Below are positions 21,223-31,487 of a DNA stretch of 64,000 nucleotides, one piece after another. How positions within the stretch are numbered: the first letter of the stretch is position 1; every line of letters begins with the position of its first letter. The stretch comes from Lumbricus terrestris (lineage: Eukaryota; Annelida; Clitellata; Crassiclitellata; Lumbricidae), in the NCBI GenBank assembly GCA_949752735.1, contig OX457042.1:30453116-30517115 (forward strand). The letters run 5' to 3'. The notes under the pieces are model-generated. The model was not told the origin of the DNA. It made no database searches and saw only the letters and a list, made by a program, of their open reading frames with translations. The translations under genes and the position numbers were made by a program.

Positions 21223-22114
21223 TGTAAGAGAGGCTTCTTCGAATTGAAGGTATATCTTACATACTTGAGTGCAGAAGTACTTTGTTTAGAATGCTTGTCC
21301 GTGTTGTCTGGTAATGCAAAATAATAACAATGGGATGGTTTATGTAGCACTATAGCACACAAGACCGAGGGAAATGGCACAATACATGAGTTACACAGTG
21401 GCATTCATATGACAGTTAAAAAGATATGACTTCTTAATCTTATCAGAAGGTCTCCACATATATAATCGCTAGTGGTCATTCCTCATATGTCGGTCAGCCA
21501 GTAAAGTAAGTAAGAAAATATATTTCTTATTAATCCAACTGCATGACTGCGTTTACATGTGGCACCATATAAATTATTATTATTACATTTATATTATTAT
21601 TATCAGTTGAGTTTACACTTGAAAGTTTGAGCATTATTAGTGATGTAAGGGTGATATTTGTTATATAATCGCTAGTGGTCATCCAGGCCACGAAATTTTT
21701 ATTATTATTATTATTGTTTTATTACCTGATGATCACGGGTTATTGGGTGGTTCATTTGCCCTGTGATATTCTTTTCGTTGACCTAACTGGGCGATCAAAG
21801 TTCTTTGGTGACATTTTACGTGCGATTGTTCAATATTCATCAACGCCAGTAAATGACATTGTTCGTATAGTCGTGAGTCTCTGAACACCAACTTGTTTGA
21901 ACTGATCCTGAAAATCAATTGTTCAGGTTAAGTGGCTGTTCATTATTACGTACACACGGAGTGGGGAGGGGATTGAGAATATGATTTTTGTGTGTGTATG
22001 TAACTTATGGGTGACGATCATTAAGTGACCATGGGTGAAAATTGAGGGGGTCAACAACCCTAGGTAGTCTTTCTTAGGGCCCTAAGTAAAGTCTATTTCT
22101 CACACCGCAAATCA
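21223..22114. other. Intergenic with ATT microsatellites
   Basis: Short ATT/TTA repeats at about 21570-21605 and 21700-21722. The string TATAATCGCTAGTGGTCAT occurs twice (21460 and 21664), a small direct repeat. No gene seen. Confidence 0.45.
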
Positions 22115-22122
22115 ACGTGGAT

Positions 22123-22421
22123 GAAGGCCAGGATTTGATTTCGAGGGTGTTTCACCAATTTTCCATTCCCAAAAAACTGATGACCTTTTTTCCTAGTCAT
22201 CACCCAAAATCTTCAAAAAAGTAACCAATTTTCCTTCCAGAAAAACTGATGACCTTTTGTTTTGTTTTTTCGTCATTTTTCAATTGGGGGGGGGGGTGTT
22301 TTCATGGTTTTATTTCATGCTTTTTACATCATGTGCTCGTAAATGCATTCTATTATTTGTCACATTTTCCATTTTGGGGGTGTTCAAACACCCAAACACC
22401 CTCCCCCTAGCCACGGCTTTG
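22123..22421 (-). mobile_element. CAAGGCCGTAGCYAGG MITE, 299-bp copy
   Basis: Flanked by exact 8-bp duplications ACGTGGAT (22115-22122 and 22422-22429). The right end, read inverted, is CAAAGCCGTGGCTAGGGGG, and the left end is GAAGGCCAGGATTTG. It shares GGGTGTTTGAACACCC and the 'tacatcatgtgctcg' segment with 59400-59606. It contains two CTGATGACCTTTT modules. Non-coding, hAT-like. Confidence 0.85.
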
Positions 22422-22429
22422 ACGTGGAT

Positions 22430-23332
22430 CATAGTCTGACTGCCTTCCCAGTCAGTTTTCTTCAATTCTCATACTGAGTGACCCCGTAGGGAGTTTTGAC
22501 AGGTCAACTTTCTCGTCGTTACTCAAGTGGTTGTTGAGCTGAAAAATCTTACAGCACATGGTTAGTGATAGATGCCCTAATTGCCCTGTGGTACATTACA
22601 ATGATTACACAGTCCTTATGCTGCTCAAAGAGGGAGATACATCAATGCACTGTTGTAGATTGTTGTGACTATGGTCTCCCACACCTCTGAAGGATTCTAA
22701 AGGTGCATAATGATATTATGTCGATGAACAGGTAACTTATTGTTATTGTGTAACTTAGAAAGTCGTGTTGGGTTTTTGACTGATGTTGGCTGTAGAATTC
22801 TTTTAACTGTTGCTCTATCTTTTGCTCGAGTTTGTTTTCATAATTATTAAGAATAGAAAAAGAGAACTGCTTGTTGTCCGTGCGTTTCTATCTCCTACCA
22901 TTTCAGTTCCTTACTCTCCTCCAGCCTCTACCGGTCCATTCTATCCTCAAATTTCTCTTCTGTCCTCTTTCAGTCCCGGTCTACTATTTTTTATTTTATT
23001 ATTATTATCATTATTAAAAATTGCTCAAGGCATTTGTCAGGCCCTTATTGGGCAGTGATGTGATGAGAATTTGGATAACACTGCATCATATTCAAACAAC
23101 TGAAAATGACGGCGAAGTGGTGGCATTGCTACCCGTTGGAGATTCCCTCTTCGTGCAGCCTTACCGCGAAACTTTGAATTAAGACAACTATTCCCTACAG
23201 ACTAGAATTGAATCTCTTGACTGGATGCTGCGTGTTTGAGATGGAGCTTTGTTTCCAGTGACTTTGTCTGTTTGGGGCGGTGTCTGCTGTAGATGTAATT
23301 GTAGATGAAACTCTTAGTTAATAGCTTTAGAT
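22430..23332. other. Intergenic, no gene recognised
   Basis: No conserved coding frame or bounded repeat found, apart from a short ATT-rich stretch near 22990-23015. Confidence 0.45.
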
Positions 23333-23415
23333 CGGGCAGATGTGAAGAAAATCTGTTTCGCACTATGAGCACCTCTGAATAGTTGTTCTGCAAGAGGTGC
23401 TACATAAATTCTCAA
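23333..23415 (+). mobile_element. Solitary L2-like LINE tail
   Basis: Contains GAGCACCTCTGAATAG, then CAAGAGGTGCTACATAAATT and a simple tail, matching the 3' ends at 18160-18266 and 43385-43460. Only the tail is present. Confidence 0.6.
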
Positions 23416-23585
23416 ATACAATACAATTGGCAAATCCTTGCTGCGCCTGGCTCAATCAAAGTGACCACTGTTGAATGCCATCATCACTTCATTGTTTTCC
23501 TCTGTATGGGTGTGCATACAATATACATTGTTACAAGAATTGAGCATTTCACGCAACACGTACGCTCATGTGCGTATGTATGTAT

Positions 23586-23792
23586 GAGCACTTGTTATAG
23601 CGTCCTTCAAGATTTCTACTCCGAGGCGCTCCCAACGACGCGGACATTGAATCAGGGTTTCATGCCGAAGCGTATGAGCAATTAAAAGTGAAGGATTTGC
23701 TCAGGGTCCTTACGTGGTGGCTTGAGGTGGATTCGAACCCGCAACAAGGTACTGAGCACCACATAACATGCTTACACCACCGTGCTCAGCTT
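23586..23792 (-). mobile_element. SINE family 1, copy C
   Basis: Minus-strand copy with B box CGGGTTCGAATCC, body GACCCTGAGCAAATCCTT and an L2-like tail. Near full length. Confidence 0.85.
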
Positions 23793-24349
23793 ATTGATGG
23801 TGTAAATGATGGATTTACCTAAATTCACCGCATAATTCGTGTGAATGGCGATCGAAAGCTCTGATCAGTAGTAGGTCTATTTCTCGAAACCCGTTATCTT
23901 AATAATGATCAGCTATTGGATTAAGGCTTCAAAATGTAAGCACATTGCAAAATTAGACATTAATTAGCTGTGTTAGACTATGCCCATAATTAAGTGTCTG
24001 TGGGCCTTTATCAATGTCAACCTATAACGAAAGTGCCCAACTGGACATACAATAGGTTTTTAATAGAATAGGGCTTAGGCCTATAGGCTATATGACCCTT
24101 TTAGTCTTCGCCTATTCCGGTGTAGGAAAATGTTCCAATATTAGTATTTTATGTCTTATTTTACTCAGCATATTACCTACAGACGTAGACAGATTGGATT
24201 GCGTGACGTTTAAACGGATCGTACCATGCGATTGAATATGAGCGTGCACTTAGAAAACGAACAAGATCATTGTCGAGACGCCATCTCCCTCAGAAACGTA
24301 TCAAGTAAGGAAGGTCATCCACTGCCGCAAACTAAAGCCTGGGTCTGGG
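23793..24349. other. Intergenic, no gene recognised
   Basis: Only a few TAGGCCTA-class strings (near 24068-24090). No gene seen. Confidence 0.4.
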
Positions 24350-25032
24350 ATAGTCATTATACCCCGCAGTCGATCGAGTTGATCGATCGAGTCGATCATA
24401 ACTCGGCCAAGTCGAGTCGATCGAAAAATCGTCGACTCGATCGACTTGCAAGTCGAGTCGATCGTGAGTCTTGCCAAGTCGAGTCGATCGAAAAATCGTC
24501 GACTTGCAAGTCGAGTCGATCGTGAATCTTGCTAAGTCGAGTCGATCGTTGTTTCATCTACTCGACCCGACTTAGAAATATTTTACTTAGCCTAGTATTT
24601 CTTGAAGTCTCAAAGTGACCTATACAGTTTTTGCACACAAGTTCAGCTAACGAACCTTTTGGCAGCTGTCGATTTCGTGTTAGTGGAACTGTGAAAGTTG
24701 ACTATTATAGCCTAATAGACGTGCGTTTTCGATTTGAGTTAAACGAATACAGGGTAACAGGAGCAAATACAAATATTTTGGAAGGGTGGACAAAATTTGT
24801 GGTCTTGAACCGAAAGAAATTTCCTTGGTCTTCCGCCGAAAGAATCTTTTTTAGTATTTCGCCCAAAAACTTATAAAAACCCGTGACGACTTTGGTTTTT
24901 TTAAATCTGATGACTGTTTTAGTCATGTGCTAGGCCTACTTTCTCTCTCACCTTCCTGTTCCCGTTGCGTTGATTTACAGCTTATTTTTTAAAACCTGAT
25001 TGAGGGAGGGACCACGTCATGTGCGAATCTCT

Positions 25033-25083
25033 GAATGGGGTGGGGCATGGCCGGATTGGCCCCTTCCTTGGATCCGCTCCTGA
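25033..25083. mobile_element. Right-end fragment of the CAGGGGCGGATCC MITE family, nested
   Basis: Lies inside the 2.07-kb element and matches 9365-9411, ending GGATCCGCTCCTG. The upstream segment (about 24780-24925) has TTTTTTAGTATTTCGCCC and CTGATGACTGTTTTAGTCAT, so the nested MITE may extend back to about 24770. Confidence 0.5.
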
Positions 25084-25129
25084 ATGAGCATGATACAGAT
25101 CTACTATTATATGCCTGTATATGCAAGTC

Positions 25130-26160
25130 ATGTAGATGTTAATTTTGAGAATATAAAAGAAGACCTTTTATGACGTCACTTCGATTATAATACAATTCTA
25201 CAATTAAATAAGTTCACTGAGAAAACGAAATTAGGCCTATTGTGACGTCACTTCGATAAGGACACAGATCTGCCGTCATGTTATTTCATTAATGTTGAGA
25301 ATACAGAACCATAGACCTATGCCTATTGTAACGTCACTCTGATTTAGACTGATTATGATGCAATTTTGCTATTATATTATAATTAAGTTCACATCAAGAA
25401 TTAAAAAAACAGCGCCAATTGTGACGTCACATTAATTATGATACAAATGTACCAGACCTATTAAGGAAGTGTATTTTGAGAATATAAACAAGGTCTAGTG
25501 TGACGTCACGTCGATTGTGAGAAAAATGTGCTATTATAGAAGTGCATATTGAGCATATAAACAAGGTCTATTGTGACGTCACTTCGATTATTATACAGAT
25601 CTACCAGTATATTATGTTCGTTTTGCGAATATAACATGGGACCTTTTATGACGTCAGTCCCGTCACTTCTATTATAATACAATTCTACTATTAAATAAGT
25701 TCACTGGAAAAAACGAAATTAAGTCTATAATTGTGGCGTCATTTCGCTTATGATACAGATCTGCTGTCATATTATTTTATTTTCATAATACAAAACTGCA
25801 GCATCGCTCTGATTATTATACAAATCTACTATTATACTTCAGTTTTAGAGTATAAAACTAGGCTCATTGTGACGTCACCTAGATCATGATACAAACCTAC
25901 TATTAAAGAAGTTCTATTGTGGCTAACCTCGATTAGGATAATGATCTGTTATTATAGAAGTACATTTTGAGAGTATAAACTAGGCCTATTGTGACTAACT
26001 TCAATTATTGCACAGATCTACCGTGATAATTATTGAGTTTCATTTACATAATCTAAAACGAGGCCTATTGTGACGTCACTACGATTACAGTGCAAATCTA
26101 TAAATTCACTGAGAATACGAAATTAGGCATATTGTTACGTCACACAGATTTATGACACAG
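25130..26160. repeat. Array of CRE-like TGACGTCA units inside the transposon
   Basis: About 14 units with the approximate consensus 'ggcctattgTGACGTCActtcgatta' followed by 'atacagatctactattat' and 'gagaatataaa'. TGACGTCA or a near match occurs near 25171, 25242, 25331, 25421, 25501, 25573, 25650, 25733, 25869, 26069 and 26133. TGACGTCA is the CREB/ATF bZIP consensus; binding is not shown. Confidence 0.8.
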
Positions 26161-26436
26161 ATCTACTATCGTTTATTTTCATTTTAAGATCATGTAACTG
26201 CAGATGGTGAGCAAGAGACAAAACTAGGTCAAGTCGACGCGAAGTCGATCGAGTCGATCGTCGGCCGAGCCAAGTCGATCGAGTCGTAGAAAGGTCGGCG
26301 AGTCGACCGAGTCGATCGTCGGCCGAGCCAAGTCGATCGAGTCGTAGAAAGGTCGGCGAGTCGACGAAGTCGATCGTCGCACGAGCCAAGTCGATCGTAG
26401 CCCACGACTCGATCGACTGCGGGGTATAATAGTCAT

Positions 26437-27952
26437 CCTGTGTGGTACAGACTAGTCTCTGGTGCAGACCAAGTCGTGTAGGTAAACGATAGCCAGGACT
26501 CGTACTCGTTGTCCGTAAGAAAATCTGCACGGTGTGTAATGATAATTATTATTATTGGGCTATGTAGGCTATAGGGCCTAGGCAAAGGCCTATTCAGAAA
26601 TGAAAGTCAAAACGATTGTTTGTAATGGCACGAGACAGATGTTTTAAGCAACCTGAAAATTATACGTGCAAACTGTTTTAATTGTTCCATAATGGACTAA
26701 ACGCTTTTTGATAACAGCAATTTTCTAGAAGAAATTCTTATTGGCTGAATTCCTCGGAGTGTTAACTTCAGAACTGTGAGTGTGTCTAGTAGCCTATGTT
26801 ATGGTGCAGTTGGTGCATATTAATAAATGTTTTAATCAGACGTTAGGAAAATGACGTTCTATTGTTCTGAAAGATGACGTCGCTGTTAGGAATCGATTGT
26901 CTTGATCACCATGATAGCATTCATTCGTTCATTTCAAGAATTTATATAGCACCTTAATTCCATTACCATTCCATTGCCTGACCCCATAAATATGGAAATA
27001 GACTATCTTGGTGATAGTGCAAATATGCCAACTTTACAGAGATACAGACTTGAAAGTGTAATTTCGTTAGTGGTATATTTGGGGCTATTTTGTATCATAT
27101 CCTGGCATTGTACACAATGCAGGTTTTAGCATGTGCAATAAGATATTACCTAAGGTCCTAACCAATAACCATAAAACATAACTGCTTTTTCTTTTATTAC
27201 TTCATATTTTTATTTATATCTTGCAGGCTAAAAAATTAAGCCTTGGTGTGAAATACGGGAGGTTCGCAGAAAATTCGATTTGGTGCTGATTATAATATAA
27301 TCTGATACTGCTAAAAGTAAAGATGAATGCAGCAAGAAATATGATGATTCAATCTTTAAAAGAAAAAGATATGGGCACATTTCACTGTTTTCACAATGTG
27401 TCTTAGATGCCTGAAAAAGAACCATACTAAAACTCAATGACACCACAAAACAATTACACAACTACACACAAACAAGACCTTCACAACACTACATTATGAA
27501 CAAACACCAAGTGACTACGGTGTTCTAAATTACCTCCTTCCAATAATCTAGAATCTAGAATTACAAGTAGAAATTAAACCATTACTGCAGTTTTATTAAA
27601 CGTTTAATGATAATCAATTGACATTAATACACTTTGAATGATTGAATAAAATCGGTTAAAACTGCATTTTTAAAGAAAATTAATTTGAATTTCGACTCAA
27701 ATAATATTGTGTAACCGTTAAGACGCTTTGCAGTTGAGACAGCCTAGTGTGGAACAACAATGGTTAGCTGTGTTGAAAAATAAATTTAAAATATGCTAGA
27801 TGCACATAAACCCTATACAACAATAGTCCTTGTTCATTTCAAGTGGAACAAGCCCATGTTGGCTGAAGCTATACATCAAAACAGCAATCTACCAACCCTT
27901 CCTTACAGGTTACTTGGAACAGTAAACTGGCTTTAAAAGATTGGAATAAGGT
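26437..27952. other. Intergenic with a solitary minus-strand LINE tail
   Basis: A minus-strand L2-like tail (GAATGAACGAATGAATG side and TTTATATAGCACCTTAA at about 26922-26960) is the only recognised element. No gene seen. Confidence 0.45.
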
Positions 27953-28135
27953 CAGGGCTATTTTTAACATGCAGTTGTACACAAAATGTGCAGTTCTAAA
28001 TGGATTTGTGCTGTTGTATGAGCACTTCTGTACAGTAAAAACTAGCAAAAAAGGTCCGATTGGAAGTAATTTACCATGGAAGACGGGAAAGGAAAGGAGT
28101 TGTGCAGTTCTGAAAATTCCTTAAAAACAGCCCTG
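27953..28135. mobile_element. CAGGGCTGTTTTTAAGG MITE, copy 4 (inverted)
   Basis: Starts CAGGGCTATTTTTAA and ends TTAAAAACAGCCCTG. Inverted, its interior matches the other three copies (ACTGTACAGAAGTGCT; GAACTGCACATTTTGTG). Flanks AATAAGGT and AATAAGAC match 6/8, consistent with an old 8-bp duplication. Confidence 0.82.
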
Positions 28136-31100
28136 AATAAGACCCTTAACACTGTGCTCAACATGTTAGGCGTCATTTCCCACCATCCAGCAAATCGTAT
28201 TAAACTGGTTGATACGACATCAATATTGACAACAACAAAAATAAGCCTATATAAAGTACAGGCATGAAAGTTTACGGTGTAAACAAATCAAGCATTGCTT
28301 TAGCTTGCAGTAAAAGTTGTTAATTACTTTTAACTGATTAAATTAATTAATTAATTAAATTACTATACAACACTTCCTTCGTTCGACATAGTAAAATATT
28401 TCAACAATCTTGGCTAAAAAAAATTTTAAACACCCAGTTAGTGTTTTGGTTAGAGCACAAGCTATGCCCAAGACACTGTGTCAAAAAGAGTGCAGATTAC
28501 TTATTTAAGAGAATTTAAAGTCTTGGAGTAGCACAGCCCGTACACGGAGGACCATGAATGGTGTAGCTCCTTTTAAAACAGACGGCGATGTGAAAAACCT
28601 CACCCGATCAATTTTCAGAATATTGTGTAGATTTGTCAATCAATTCATTGAAAATGAAAGAATGTTTCAAGAGTGAAATTCCATGCATCAGAAACCAAGT
28701 AATTGAGTCAGTGCCCGCAATTCCACAAACCACATAGCAACCTTTTCGTTGACTTTTGAATGCAAGCTAAGTGCTGATAACATGAGTGTTCAAAGCGTTT
28801 ATGGACTGTAATGGATTTACTATAATGGATTGCTGTGCTCTGCTTCAATGCATTTCCACGGTAAATTATGAAATTCAAAATGAAATTTAAAATATTCAAA
28901 AGCCAAATAACATTTCAGAGATTAATGCCTAACAACATTTTTTTATTTTCAGAAAAGAATAAGCATTTCCAACAAAATTAAAGTAATTTCACACACACAT
29001 ACCATAAGCGTTTACATTGAATCAAAAAAACAATTTATGCTTTCAGTAAATCAGCAAATAAGGAGGCAGGAAATTTATATAGCTTCCACCTGATTGGATA
29101 AAGCAACGGGCATCAGCTTATTCACAAGCGCTGCACCAAGTCAGAGGGGTTGTCCGAACGGCAGCCAGAAGGACACTTGATTTAGTTGCTGAGGGAGACA
29201 GAGAGCAGAGTAGACGCCATTCACGAATTGCAATTAGAAATTGTCACTAGAGCCACTTCAAGAAACTCCATTAATCAGACATAATTGATAGATGATAACC
29301 TAAATAACAATTGATCCATGAAACGGAAATTTCATCAGTACGAAAAAAATATACACACAGAAAACAGGAAACGTTGCATACATGTCGGGCATAAAGGACT
29401 TTCCTACCTAACAGCATACATTCACAATTTTTACAATAAGTCGCATCGATAATGAGGAGCAGGCAATTGCATCCACAGTACAAAGCAGCGCCACCTCCAA
29501 GCAGCATTTCATTGATTGTTCAAATGTATTCTAGGCACCATAGAACATCTAATCATCTGCCGATCAGTCGTCTAAGTGTTACCAGTCACCAATGACGAAG
29601 GCCACTCCAAGAAACTGCATCATTACTTGTGATCAAAACGCAGAGTATGCAAGTCCGCATATCCATGAATCAACCTCACATCAGATCCTCCATACATCCA
29701 TCCTCACGCAGTCACATGGCCGCTGCATGAGCATTTAATATGCGACACATTTAAAGGAGATTGATTAAATGAATTGTTTCAACAACATTTCGGCATACAG
29801 CATGTGTCACATTGTCAAAGCAAACGAAATACTGATTACAACAAACCATTATTTATTACAAGAATTTATGCAGCATTGTCACACACAAGTAGCCGAAGAA
29901 ACATTTTCAGCCTGTCTTAAGATGCACAGATCTACTTAGATCTGATAGGCAGGGACCTTTGAAGGTTAAGGTTCAGACTAAGAGATTACACAATCCAACA
30001 GGATAGTCTTGAATTCATCCTGTAACGTAATGGCAACATTATATTGCATTTATACAGAGCATCTATAATCATATTTCCGATATGGAATACCATCTACTAT
30101 GATCTACAGATTAATTCTCTATACAACCAAAGGACCCAACATGAAGACCATGGGCTCCCAAGAACAGTTTTCACAGCCAAGGTGTGTACTGTGTAGTCAG
30201 AAAGGTAGCCTTTTTCGAAGACCAAGTATGTTGTCACAGACCAAAGACTATTGTTGTGTCCCAGACAATGCTATTATCATTGCTATAGCCCCAAGACCAA
30301 TACAGCCCATCCAGTCAAATAAAAAAAACATGCAAAGATGTTTTAGGATTGTGCTAACCAAGATGCAAAAAACGGCGATTTAATGAATAAAACGATAAGC
30401 GTGTGGCATGTACACAGCAATAAATTGCACCTGTAAAAGGTCACCTCACAGACTCGCGTTAAATTACAGGTGTACTGAGGGCTAAAGTACGACAAAGAAA
30501 TACACAAGAACTGTGTGTTAGCAAACATTAAAATTGGCTAAAATAGTCTTAAAACTTATGGATTTAATAAATTATCCAACGACATCAAGGCACCTTTCCT
30601 AGAACCTTTGACAGAGATTACATTTGTGCTTGACTTCTCAGCGATGTGGGAGCAGTAAGCAAATATGTGGGGCAGGCACAACTAAGGATTTTAAAAATCA
30701 GTGTCAGCACGTCAATTCGAAGCTCAAAGGTAAAACTTTTTTGTCAACATCAAGGGATAGAACACGTACAATTTTAACAAAACACTGGAAAAGTTCCAGC
30801 CCGTCTCCACTGCTAAAACATTGCTTTCACTTTCCAGATCTGAATAATTCACGATCACGAGAAGCTTAATGTTGGCCTGTAATCATCAATCAGAGGAAAT
30901 CTGGATGTTATTCCCCAAACTATTTAGCATCACCTGGAACATTAGCGTGGCTGTGCAGTCTAAAATGGTTACAATCCGAGGCAAATCTCAAAGTAGGTTC
31001 AGTCCTTGGCAACATGATTTCTTGCTCAACTACATTCCCGCTACAGACAACAGTAATCAACATGAAAGGAACCAAGGGCTCCAGTCCTTGAAGTCCGCCA

Positions 31101-31487
31101 ACAGCAGTTTTCTAGTGGCTGGAACAGGATTCCAGTTACAAGGTCAGCCACTAAGTTCAAAATTCCAATTATTTGGGCAAGCAACTCACCCGGACTGCCG
31201 GATCAACGGCTGTGATCAGCAAGTCGACATAAATATTTCAAATTATTTGGCTGCTGGAACCCAAGTCCAGTTTTATTCGTCAATTCTGGAGATTTTAAAA
31301 GTCTGATAAACACCTACAGGTGTAAAACGGTAGCTACCCAGGGCTTCCACTACAAGAGGCAGTCTTACTCATTGCAGATTTGCCTAGAAATTCCTAAAAC
31401 CACAGGACATCACAAATGAAGTGCAACTTTTTGCCAGATCGCACAGAAACGAGTAAGTACTGTGGCGAGCAACCAAAATGTTTCTTC
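28136..31487. other. Intergenic / NSD 3' UTR side
   Basis: Downstream of the NSD stop on its strand, so the proximal part should be NSD 3' UTR. No conserved coding exon was found on either strand. An AATT tandem run lies near 28336-28362. The 3' end of the transcript could not be placed. Confidence 0.45.

Larger units (their letters stand above)
24358..26428. mobile_element. 2.07-kb non-autonomous DNA transposon with exact 8-bp target duplication
   Basis: Ends are perfect inverted repeats TATACCCCGCAGTCGATCGA, flanked by exact 8-bp duplications ATAGTCAT (24350-24357 and 26429-26436). About 200 bp inside each end is packed with GTCGATCGA-type subterminal repeats in opposite orientation (24360-24560 and 26225-26420). 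The middle (about 25130-26160) is an array of 65-90-bp units centred on TGACGTCA. No transposase frame was seen. The 8-bp duplication suggests hAT, P or a related superfamily; the termini are not a classical CAGGG hAT end, so the superfamily is open. Confidence 0.88.

Noticed and set aside
24226..24525. 99-codon frame crossing the left transposon border
   Set aside because: Crosses the target duplication and runs through the GTCGATCGA repeats; no homology.
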